The notes below the pieces were generated by a model. That model saw nothing but the letters and a program-made list of their open reading frames with translations, was not told the DNA's origin and ran no database searches. The position numbers were made by a program, and so were the translations under genes. A DNA stretch of 12,075 bases from CBDUBU01 sp965365465 (GTDB taxonomy: Bacteria > Bacteroidota > Rhodothermia > Rhodothermales > DASSAV01), in NCBI GenBank assembly GCA_965365465.1, contig CBDUBU010000116.1:1-12075 (forward strand), written 5' to 3'. The first letter of the stretch is position 1. Every line of letters starts with the position of its first letter. Positions 6,320-12,075 of the stretch are shown one piece after another.

Positions 6320-6622
6320 CTAAGCGGAGTATCCCTGCCTGTATTGCGGGCTGTCGTGGTAGGGCGGCGCGTCCTGATCGTAAGACGACGGGATGGAATC
6401 TTCCGGCATATCTACGGCTGACACTTCGTAGGCATGAAGACCCTTGGGGCCGTCCTGCAATTCAAACTCGACTACCTCTCCGGTGCGAAGGGTTTTGAAG
6501 CGTTTCTCGTTGCTGATCGAGGAGTAGTGGACGAAGATGTCGTCTGCTCCTTCAGGGTGAACGATGAAACCGTAGCCTTTTTTTGCGTCAAACCATTTAA
6601 CGACGCTGCGATATACAGCCAT
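6320..6622 (-). CDS. cspA: Cold-shock domain protein with acidic, Tyr/Pro-rich tail
   Basis: This is a single-stranded RNA/DNA-binding protein that melts RNA structure, typically at low temperature or in stress. The cold-shock domain covers residues about 5-70: VVKWFDAKKGYGFI (with RNP1 KGYGFI), DIFVHYSSI (RNP2), LRTGEVVEFELQDGPKGLHAYEV. Canonical proteins stop at about 65-70 residues. Here about 30 more follow, acidic at first and then rich in Pro, Tyr, Ser, Gln and Asp (DQDAPPYHDSPQYRQGYSA), probably disordered. I chose the ATG at 6622 because the domain begins at once and GGAGG sits 5 nt upstream; the frame stays open to 6820 only through leader sequence. Its own promoter and long leader lie upstream. 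The symbol is used in the broad family sense; which csp paralogue it is cannot be told. Confidence 0.93.
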   Translation of the reverse strand: MAVYRSVVKWFDAKKGYGFIVHPEGADDIFVHYSSISNEKRFKTLRTGEVVEFELQDGPKGLHAYEVSAVDMPEDSIPSSYDQDAPPYHDSPQYRQGYSA

Positions 6623-6795
6623 GGGTGCCTCCAACAAATTAACGCATGTACGTGGCGTAGTAGACCTGGGAGCGTACGGTGGTAAGCCGCATTTGATGCG
6701 CCTGAACCGAAGGGCAGGAGCCTGGGTGGAGCATACTGCTAAATGAGGCGCATAAATAGAGTGTAAATATGAAACAACCTGTATGTACCTTTTCC
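6623..6795 (-). other. Long 5' leader of the cold-shock gene
   Basis: If transcription starts about 7 nt after the -10 box, the message has roughly 170 untranslated nt, similar in length to the thermo-responsive leaders of E. coli cspA. It contains a small hairpin CCTG-N10-CAGG near 6700-6725 and ends with the GGAGG site. I cannot show that it switches with temperature, and see no exact E. coli cold-box sequence. Confidence 0.5.
6628..6632 (-). promoter_or_regulatory. Shine-Dalgarno site of cspA
   Basis: GGAGG on the minus strand, 5 nt from the ATG at 6622. It decides the start, because the reading frame remains open for 66 more codons upstream. Confidence 0.8.
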
Positions 6796-6801
6796 ATGAA
6801 A

Positions 6802-6831
6802 AATATAGGCATATTATCATAACTCTGTCAA
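6802..6831 (-). promoter_or_regulatory. Sigma70-like promoter of cspA
   Basis: On the minus strand a perfect TTGACA (6826-6831) is followed after 18 nt by TATATT (6802-6807), in the most AT-rich stretch of the window, with a T-rich stretch just upstream of the -35 box. It points into the cspA leader and lies 54 nt downstream of the terminator that closes the preceding unit. The promoter is inferred from consensus only. Bacteroidota primary sigma factors often prefer a different -33/-7 motif, so its use in this host is uncertain. Confidence 0.6.
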
Positions 6832-6884
6832 TAAAAACGCTTTATTTACCAATGGATAACAAGGTGGCGAGGGGGACAGGCAAT

Positions 6885-6917
6885 AAAAAAGGAGCCTCCG
6901 GGGCAGGAAGCTCCTTT
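6885..6917 (-). terminator. Rho-independent terminator upstream of cspA
   Basis: On the minus strand AAAGGAGC pairs with GCTCCTTT (8 bp). After one mismatch there are 3 more pairs and a 6-nt loop, and the stem runs directly into six T. It lies about 260 nt after the stop of the DUF2723 gene and would end that transcript and shield the cspA promoter. Confidence 0.85.
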
Positions 6918-6980
6918 AGAATGTCGGAGGAGATTTCCGGTACGTAGAAGCCGGGTGCAGCGTAGAGCAGGATTATGTCA

Positions 6981-7118
6981 GGAGCGTCTGCCTGTCTCGT
7001 GGCATAGATACTTCACTTCGTTCAGCATGACACGGCCTTTGGAAGGTTGCCGCAATCCATACCGGAGTGTTATCCTGAACGCTCGTGCGAAGGACTATGT
7101 AATTAGCGTGCAGGCTCC
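6981..7118. repeat. Palindromic intergenic repeat, copy 1
   Basis: This is an imperfect long palindrome. Outer arms are GGAGCgtCTGC (6981-6991) and GCAGGCTCC (7110-7118). Inner arms start with CATAGATACTTCACTTCGTT at 7003 and end with GCGAAGGACTATG at 7099. The core GGAAGGTTGCCGCAAT lies at 7041-7056. The same architecture and core recur at 11891-12018. It lies between the DUF2723 stop and its terminator, so it would be transcribed as a folded 3' untranslated region. No transposase is present; it resembles REP/MITE-type intergenic repeats. Confidence 0.75.
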
Positions 7119-7177
7119 CTGGGCAAGGAGGGTTCTCTAACGGCGGTGGTTTCCCGGGGGCAGGCGCTGGTTCATCT

Positions 7178-10042
7178 TCAGTTGGAAGCAGGATTTGCAT
7201 CCGGCGCATCACCCGGAGGCCCGTACTGATTCCGCAACTGTTCAGCCGATTTTCTCAGCGAATCATCGTTCAATACGTCGGCGATGCGGTCGTTAAAGGA
7301 GGCAGCCGCCTCGAAATCGCCCTGGTTGATGTAGGAGAATCGGATCATTTGCACGTACTGGGCTGCATACTCTGCTTCTCTCGACGTGCGTGCGTGCTTC
7401 AGGCGATGGATGATTACCGGCTCGGCCTGCTTCCAGGTTTCAACCACGCGGTCGCCGGCGCCTGCAGCCTCGTAGGCGCGCGCCATTATCAGGAAAGAGC
7501 GTTCGTCTCCGGGGATAACAGAGAAGGGCACCTTTGCCGTCAACGTGTCGAGCAGGCCGCGTGCTTCTTCGGGATATCCCTGGCTTGCCAGGGACTCTGT
7601 GACGTGCGCGTAGATGTTGCGGTAATTATCTACCATGCGTCGGATGTTCTCGTCATAGTACACATCCGGATTATCCAGATTGGTGAACTTGAACTTTCGC
7701 AGGCGATCCGGGGTGATGGAAGGAACGATGCGTCCCAGCGGCGTGTCGTGTCTGATCGGCACTACACGGAACGCCTGGCCTTCCAACTGAAAGTAGTTCT
7801 GGAGGTCAAGCTGTCCATCCTGGCTCACCGTGACGGCGAAATAGACAGGGCGTTTCCAGTTTTGCTGCGCGTTCGTTTGCAGAATATCGAGCGCCACCTG
7901 GTCGGCGGCATACAAGATGCTGAACTCCTGGTTATAAGGCCGGCCCTTCAAGAGCCAGGTCATCGGGCTTTCGATCTGGGCGGTGTCCTGGGGTGGCACA
8001 GGAACCTCGGGATTCTGAAGGATCTGCTGCTTATTGACAGGAAGGCTAACCTCCTGCGGTTTATAAGCAACCACGCGCAGGTTTTCGATCTGGCTGTCCG
8101 TGAGCGAGATCGGCAGGGATTCCGATTCGTGCGTCTGCTGCTCTTTGAGCTGTTTCACGTACCAGGGGGTGTTGAGCAGCGACAGGTTGACCACGCGCAC
8201 GTCGGTGCGGACGCCTTCCACTTCCTGCAGATACCAGAGCGGGAACGTGTCATTGTCGCCGTTGGTGAACACGATGGCGTGGTCGTCGAGGCTCATCAGC
8301 ATATTGTACGCATACTCAGGAGCCACGTAGTTTCCCGATCGGTCGTGATCGAAATAATTCTCCGCCATCATAAACACCGGGACTGCCGCAAACAGGAGCA
8401 GTCCCAGCGCCAGCGCGACTCCTTGCTGCAGGGTGTGGTTTGTCTTAGCGCGGTCACGGAGCGCCTCCAGGGTTAGCTGAAGGATGCCGGTGGCGCCGAT
8501 GCCCACCCACAGACTGAAGGCGAAGAAGCTTGCTACGTACGAATAATCGCGCTCACGCGGCTGTAGCGGAGGCTGATTCAGGTAGAGAATGATGCCGAGG
8601 CCGGTGACGAGAAACAGGACAAGGACGCTGAAAGCGCGCCTCCAGTCGCGTGAGAAATGGAAGCCGGCTCCGATCAGTCCGAGGAGCAAAGGAAGCGCAT
8701 AATAGGCATTGCGACTGGCTTTCTCGCTAGGGGTCTGGTACAGATAGTCGCTGGTTTCTCGCGCCGAGAAGCCGGTAATGGCGGGCGCGTCCTGCTCGTC
8801 GCTGGCTTTTCCGACGAAGTTCCACAGGAAATACCGCATATACATATGGCCTACCTGATACTTCCAGAAGAAGTCCCAGTCCGAGCTATACCGGCTGTAG
8901 ACCTGGATATGCTCCGGGGCCGGCGAGTGCCGGCGCGGGAACAGCGTGATCCGGTCAGGATCTATGCGGCCGGTGGCATTGTCGTAGGTAGCGCCTTTGA
9001 GCAGGGGTGTCTGGCCATACTGCTCGCGCTTGAGGTAGGAAACGATGGCTTCCGTCGTGGACGGGTCGTTTTCATTGATAGGCGGATCGGCGGCGCTCCG
9101 GATAAAGATCAGGGCATAGGTAGAGTAGCCGATCAGCAGCATGATAAAACACAGCGCGACGAGGTTGGCAGCCTGCATCCGGTGTTTCTGGGTGTAGTAG
9201 ACGGCAAAGACGACCAGCGCAATCAGGCCGAGCAAGAACAGAACAGGCGCGCCGCTCTCGCCTGCTATTTCCGGGAGGACTTGCACGATGCCGGGGTAGA
9301 TAACGAGGAAAACGGCGGAGGAAGCGAGTCCGGCCAGCAGAATACCCAGCCACAGCTTTCCCTTTGTCCATTCCGGGCGCTCAAACTCGTAGAAGAAAAC
9401 GATGAGCGCGATGAAAAAGACAGCCAGCAGGTTGAGCAAATGAACGCCAATGGCAATGCCGAAAAGATAGGCAATCAGGATCAGGTAGCGGTTTGCCACC
9501 AGGCCAAACGGATGGGACTCGCCTGCCAGTCGCGCTTCTTCCAGTCGTGCTTCCTCGCTCCACTTCATGATGAGCCAGACGACGACCGCCGTGAAAAGCA
9601 TCGACATGGCGTAAACCTCAGCCTCGACGGCATTGAACCAGAACGAGTCGGTTGCCGCAAAGGTAAGGGAGCCGATAACGCCTCCGGCGAGCACGGAAAT
9701 GCGCTCCGGCAAGGTCCAGGAAGAAGGCGGCCCCTGCCATACGCGAATCAGGCGCACGATGATCAGGTGCGTAAAAAGGATGGTCAGGGCGCTGGAGAGG
9801 ACGGACACCAGGTTCACGGAAAGCGCAATGTATTCCGTGGGGACAAACATCGAAAAGAGCCTGCCTACCAGCATATAGAAGGGCGCGCCCGGCGGATGCG
9901 ATACCTGCAGCCCATGCGCGATGGCGATGAACTCCCCGGAGTCCCAGAAGGAAGTCGTCGGGGCAACGGTCAGCAGGTAGAGGACGAGGGCATAGAGAAA
10001 GACAAAACCAGCTACGATCCGGTCTATCAGCTTGGTATTCAT
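7178..10042 (-). CDS. DUF2723 / TMEM260-like multi-pass membrane protein (putative glycosyltransferase)
   Basis: This 954-residue protein belongs to the DUF2723 family, related to human TMEM260, a protein O-mannosyltransferase with a GT-C-like fold. The first third shows the family signature FWDSGEFIA (about residues 32-40, with the acidic Asp34/Glu37 pair) and then HPPGAP (about 49-54). About a dozen hydrophobic segments reach residue ~560, including ERDYSYVASFFAFSLWVG. A soluble part follows with FTNGDNDTFPLWYLQEVEGV near residue 590 and DVRVVNLSLLNTPWY. The C-terminal ~170 residues are helical, with TPR-like pairs. The family suggests transfer of a sugar from a lipid carrier to exported protein, but the bacterial substrate is unknown. 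I prefer the ATG at 10042, just before the first helix, over the in-frame TTG at 10066. No clear Shine-Dalgarno sequence is seen. It appears monocistronic, with 247 nt upstream in which I see no gene. Confidence 0.9.
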   Translation of the reverse strand: MNTKLIDRIVAGFVFLYALVLYLLTVAPTTSFWDSGEFIAIAHGLQVSHPPGAPFYMLVGRLFSMFVPTEYIALSVNLVSVLSSALTILFTHLIIVRLIRVWQGPPSSWTLPERISVLAGGVIGSLTFAATDSFWFNAVEAEVYAMSMLFTAVVVWLIMKWSEEARLEEARLAGESHPFGLVANRYLILIAYLFGIAIGVHLLNLLAVFFIALIVFFYEFERPEWTKGKLWLGILLAGLASSAVFLVIYPGIVQVLPEIAGESGAPVLFLLGLIALVVFAVYYTQKHRMQAANLVALCFIMLLIGYSTYALIFIRSAADPPINENDPSTTEAIVSYLKREQYGQTPLLKGATYDNATGRIDPDRITLFPRRHSPAPEHIQVYSRYSSDWDFFWKYQVGHMYMRYFLWNFVGKASDEQDAPAITGFSARETSDYLYQTPSEKASRNAYYALPLLLGLIGAGFHFSRDWRRAFSVLVLFLVTGLGIILYLNQPPLQPRERDYSYVASFFAFSLWVGIGATGILQLTLEALRDRAKTNHTLQQGVALALGLLLFAAVPVFMMAENYFDHDRSGNYVAPEYAYNMLMSLDDHAIVFTNGDNDTFPLWYLQEVEGVRTDVRVVNLSLLNTPWYVKQLKEQQTHESESLPISLTDSQIENLRVVAYKPQEVSLPVNKQQILQNPEVPVPPQDTAQIESPMTWLLKGRPYNQEFSILYAADQVALDILQTNAQQNWKRPVYFAVTVSQDGQLDLQNYFQLEGQAFRVVPIRHDTPLGRIVPSITPDRLRKFKFTNLDNPDVYYDENIRRMVDNYRNIYAHVTESLASQGYPEEARGLLDTLTAKVPFSVIPGDERSFLIMARAYEAAGAGDRVVETWKQAEPVIIHRLKHARTSREAEYAAQYVQMIRFSYINQGDFEAAASFNDRIADVLNDDSLRKSAEQLRNQYGPPGDAPDANPASN

Positions 10043-10289
10043 AGGGAAATAGGGTATCGCTTCCAATCCGCAAAGGGGACTCAGGACCCTGAAGGGTCTA
10101 CAGACGGAACGAAATGTAAGGATTAATCCGGGGGAATGAGACAGGCATCCGGCGCAGCCTGGATATCACAGGAGGCTGTTCCTGAAATCGGTGTGCTGCA
10201 AACGCCGAATGCAGGCAATCGTTTCAAGATACTGGAGATTCGGTCAGGGCGGCGAATGGGTGAGGCGATGCTGCCCCGGCGCGGCGCGG

Positions 10290-10814
10290 TCAGTATTTCC
10301 AGTCCTTCCGGGCCACATCGATCAATTGCTGAAGGACAGGGATTTCCATTTCGCCGTAGTTCAGGGCAAACGCCAGCTTGCCGCTATCCTGAAAGATCCA
10401 CGTTGACGGGATCCAGGTAAGAGGGAGATTCAGGAAGGCGTACCGGCGCCGGGACTTGTCTTCGCTTGGTCCATAGTCCGGCAAGGTCAGTTCAAGGACG
10501 TGATCCGGTATGGCAAATTTTTTCAGTTCTGCGCTGCCGTCGCGCCCGTCATTCCAGACCGTCACGAAGGTGAAGGTCACGTCTTCATTCTGTTCTATCA
10601 ACTCATACCATCCGTTGCGTAGTTCAGAGATGGAATTATCGCACCAGGGCGCCCAGAAATGAACGACATGGATTCCCTCCCGGCTGATTATTTCCTGCAC
10701 GCGCTTTTCAGCTTCCGTGAGGGAATCGCCAGAAGCGGGGGAAACACTGGCAGGCTGGGCGTCTGCGGCGGGAGCGGATGCAAGCAGGGAGAGCATGAAT
10801 AAAAGCGTTCTCAT
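10290..10814 (-). CDS. Exported thioredoxin-like protein with CxxS motif
   Basis: This 174-residue protein starts with a Sec-type signal sequence (MRTLLFMLSLLASAPAADAQ, cleavage likely near residue 19-20), so it should act in the periplasm. The rest has a thioredoxin/TlpA-like fold: VHFWAPWCDNSISEL at the active site (Cys58, Ser61), a strand VTFTFVTVWNDG, and WIPSTWIFQDSGKLAFAL, which holds the cis-Pro loop. The resolving Cys of the CxxC motif is Ser, so a standard dithiol reductase cycle is not possible. It may act as a monothiol isomerase, form mixed disulfides or only bind partners. It starts 23 nt after the rsmI stop on the same strand and probably shares its message. The link to RsmI is not obviously functional. 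No strong Shine-Dalgarno sequence is seen. Confidence 0.85.
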   Translation of the reverse strand: MRTLLFMLSLLASAPAADAQPASVSPASGDSLTEAEKRVQEIISREGIHVVHFWAPWCDNSISELRNGWYELIEQNEDVTFTFVTVWNDGRDGSAELKKFAIPDHVLELTLPDYGPSEDKSRRRYAFLNLPLTWIPSTWIFQDSGKLAFALNYGEMEIPVLQQLIDVARKDWKY

Positions 10815-10837
10815 GGATGATGTTGGGAGCGTTGGTA

Positions 10838-11536
10838 TCAGACCGAAGCGGCGGCGTCAGAAGCGGCCCGTCCGGCGCCTCCGACGAGAAGCACTATTTC
10901 GCCGCGTACTCTGGGTTGGGCTTCGTAACAGGCGCGGAGTTCCTGGAGCGTACCGCGCTGGATTTCTTCAAACAGCTTTGTGAGTTCGCGGGCTACGGCT
11001 GCCGGCCTCTCCGGCCCGAAAACTTCTTCAAACTGTTTCAGCGCCTTGACGAGGCGATGGGGAGATTCGTAGAAAATCATGGTGCGTTCTTCCTGAGAGA
11101 GCGTCTGAAGGCGGGTCTGTCGTCCTTTTTTCACCGGAAGGAAGCCCTCGAATACAAAGCGTTCGGATGGCAATCCGCTGGCAGCCAGGGCGGGCACAAA
11201 GGCGGTAGGACCAGGCAGGGCCTCGACGCCGATCCCGTGCTGGACGCAGGCGCGTACAAGGTAAAAACCCGGATCTGAAATGCCCGGAGACCCGGCATCC
11301 GAAATGAGCGCTACCTTCTGGCCTGCCTTCATCCGGTCAACGAGCAAGGGCGCTTTGTGTGTTTCGTTATGGTCGTGATAACTGGTGCGCGGCGTACCGA
11401 TTCCGTAATGCGAGAGCAACACGGCTGACGTGCGTGTGTCTTCGCAGGCGATCAGGTCCACCTCTTTCAGGATGCGAAGCGCTCGCAGCGTAATGTCTTC
11501 CAGGTTGCCGACAGGCGTTGGAACAAGGTAAAGCAT
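10838..11536 (-). CDS. rsmI: 16S rRNA (cytidine1402-2'-O)-methyltransferase
   Basis: This SAM-dependent methyltransferase of the tetrapyrrole-methylase fold adds the 2'-O-methyl group at C1402 in the ribosomal P-site of 16S rRNA. Strong motifs: LYLVPTPVGNLEDITLRAL at the N-terminus, ACEDTRTS, ISDAGSPGISDPGF, ALPGPTAFVPAL, RFVFEGFLP, IFYESPHRL and ARELTKLFEE. At 232 residues it is shorter than the E. coli protein (about 286). It ends just after the EIVLLVGG strand and so lacks most of the C-terminal extension, as many Bacteroidota homologues do. The last residues are Ala-rich. The ATG at 11536 gives the canonical start and has no clear Shine-Dalgarno sequence. It is the first gene of a probable two-gene unit with the thioredoxin-like gene; its promoter must lie in the repeat-bearing region 11537-11890. 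Confidence 0.96.
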   Translation of the reverse strand: MLYLVPTPVGNLEDITLRALRILKEVDLIACEDTRTSAVLLSHYGIGTPRTSYHDHNETHKAPLLVDRMKAGQKVALISDAGSPGISDPGFYLVRACVQHGIGVEALPGPTAFVPALAASGLPSERFVFEGFLPVKKGRQTRLQTLSQEERTMIFYESPHRLVKALKQFEEVFGPERPAAVARELTKLFEEIQRGTLQELRACYEAQPRVRGEIVLLVGGAGRAASDAAASV

Positions 11537-11890
11537 ACATCAGGTTCAGGAAATGAACAGGATCGAGAACTCTTCTCTGTGTAATGTGGAGAGACTGTCT
11601 GGCGCGTCACGAAAGCCGTTTCACCGGGATACTCCTTGTCCTCCCGCGTGTCCTTGTTTCATGGGCTTCATGGATTATTTTGCGGTTTACTGCGGTTTAC
11701 TGCGGGTTTTTAGCGGTTTATTGCGGTTTTTCACTCAGGCAGAACGGCCCTGGCAGGGGCAAAAAGGGCGTTTTGCGGTTTTTGCGGCCCAAAACGCAGT
11801 TTCGCACCCGAAGCCGCTTTTCTTTTCTTTTTCCTGCCAGATCATAGCCTTGTTGTTGGCTCAAACGCCTCTTTTTCTTCTTTCCGAGCC
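11537..11890. other. Non-coding region upstream of rsmI
   Basis: No convincing gene lies here. The short open frames on both strands are low-complexity or run into repeat sequence. It holds the tandem decamer array (11681-11731), a stem GCGTTTTG/CAAAACGC with a 14-nt loop at 11768-11797, and pyrimidine-rich tracts on the plus strand around 11817-11885. It should contain the rsmI promoter, but I found no confident -35/-10 pair. Confidence 0.5.
11681..11731. repeat. Tandem array of ~10 bp units (TGCGGTTTAC family)
   Basis: There are five head-to-tail units: TGCGGTTTAC at 11681 and 11691, TGCGGGTTTTT at 11701, AGCGGTTTAT at 11712 and TGCGGTTTTT at 11722. A further GCGGTTTTT follows at 11775. 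The 10-11 nt spacing equals one helical turn, so all units face the same side of the DNA. It lies about 145 nt upstream of the rsmI start. Confidence 0.85.
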
Positions 11891-12018
11891 GCCTGCCATG
11901 CGGGTTGCATAGATCTTTCGCTCCGCTCAGGACGACACTCCGGGGAAGGTTGCAGCAATACCCCAAAGTCATGTCATGCTGAACGTAGTGAAACGTCTAT
12001 GTCTACAGTATGGCAGGC
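11891..12018. repeat. Palindromic intergenic repeat, copy 2
   Basis: This has the same architecture as the element at 6981-7118. The perfect 9 bp outer arms are GCCTGCCAT (11891-11899) and ATGGCAGGC (12010-12018). Inner arms begin CATAGATCTTTCGCTCCGCT at 11908 and end GTGAAACGTCTATG at 12001. The core GGAAGGTTGCAGCAAT (11944-11959) matches copy 1 at 15 of 16 positions. Arms of both copies resemble the REP-like sequence translated in other genomes as the spurious peptide VLSGAKDL. Confidence 0.75.
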
Positions 12019-12074
12019 GCTCGGGGCTTGCTTGTTTCTGCCTTCAACACAGCAAACCGTTTCTGAAGATAGGC
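12003..12074 (-). CDS. Possible 3' end of a gene entering from the right edge
   Basis: One minus-strand frame is open from the edge for 23 codons (AYLQKRFAVLKAETSKPRAP and a short rest) and ends with TAG at 12003-12005. The composition looks like a basic protein C-terminus. However, it overlaps the outer arm of the palindromic repeat, and a second frame is also open, so this is only a possibility. Confidence 0.2.
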   Translation of the reverse strand, partial: AYLQKRFAVLKAETSKPRAPAIL

Positions 12075-12075
12075 A

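Noticed and set aside
6288..6758. Direct repeats ATGAGGCGCA on both sides of cspA (6288 and 6743)
   Set aside because: Pairs of identical 10-mers are expected many times by chance in 12 kb, and there are no other signs of an insertion.
10085..10098. Small hairpin GACCC-TGAA-GGGTC upstream of the DUF2723 gene
   Set aside because: Five base pairs with no U-tract and no conserved context are not enough to call a terminator or regulator.
8657..10126. A long plus-strand open frame (489 codons), plus others at 7349-8476
   Set aside because: They lie antisense within the DUF2723 gene, whose family motifs are clear. Their translations are charged, low-complexity and without domain character, as expected of shadows of a GC-rich coding strand.
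10136..10420. Plus-strand open frames in the gap between the DUF2723 and thioredoxin-like genes
   Set aside because: They run into the antisense of the thioredoxin-like gene and have no family features. The gap 10043-10289 shows no supported gene.
11718..11972. Minus-strand 84-codon frame and plus-strand frames 11553-11912 and 11584-11847
   Set aside because: The minus frame contains SVVLSGAKDL, the spurious peptide read from the palindromic repeat. The plus frames translate the decamer array and pyrimidine tracts. None has a ribosome binding site or protein-like composition.
11537..12075. CRISPR array suggested by repeated units near the right end
   Set aside because: The units are about 10 bp with no spacers, and no cas genes are nearby. 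The longer repeats are palindromic and only present twice, 5 kb apart.

Overview
The window most likely comes from a Rhodothermales-like member of the Bacteroidota/Rhodothermota group. This is inferred from three things. The haem-copper oxidase has the A2-type helix-VI motif YSHPxVY, which is well known from the Rhodothermus marinus caa3 oxidase. A large DUF2723/TMEM260-type membrane protein is present, a family common in Bacteroidota. YbeY has Asp in place of the third zinc-ligand His. No search was run, so this placement is a reading of motifs only.

Layout: (1) Positions 2-2493, plus strand, hold the distal part of an aa3/caa3 cytochrome c oxidase operon: subunit I (its 5' end lies outside the window), subunit III, and a subunit IV with a long low-complexity tail. 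A small membrane-anchored hypothetical protein follows (2624-2929). (2) Positions 2926-4590 hold a divergent pair: a nucleosidase-like protein on the minus strand that lacks the expected catalytic residues, and metF on the plus strand. Both point to methionine/SAM metabolism. metF converges on hpf across a strong bidirectional terminator. (3) Positions 4658-6622, all minus strand, hold hpf, ybeY, an unrecognised 151-residue protein and a cold-shock protein with an extra C-terminal tail. The cold-shock gene has its own sigma70-like promoter and a leader of about 170 nt. (4) Positions 6885-7118 hold a minus-strand terminator and the first copy of a palindromic intergenic repeat. (5) Positions 7178-10042, minus strand, hold a 954-residue DUF2723 membrane protein. 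(6) Positions 10290-11536, minus strand, hold rsmI followed by an exported thioredoxin-like protein with a CxxS motif. (7) Positions 11537-12075 are mostly non-coding. They carry a tandem array of about 10 bp units and the second copy of the palindromic repeat, with a doubtful gene end at the right edge.

The genes fall into respiration (cytochrome oxidase), one-carbon/SAM metabolism, and RNA or ribosome upkeep (RsmI, YbeY, HPF, cold-shock protein). This is mainly a housekeeping region. I see no phage, CRISPR, transposase, rRNA or tRNA, and no clear new multi-gene system. The items most worth a second look are the active-site-depleted nucleosidase homologue, the two-copy palindromic repeat family, the helically phased decamer array and the CxxS thioredoxin-like protein.
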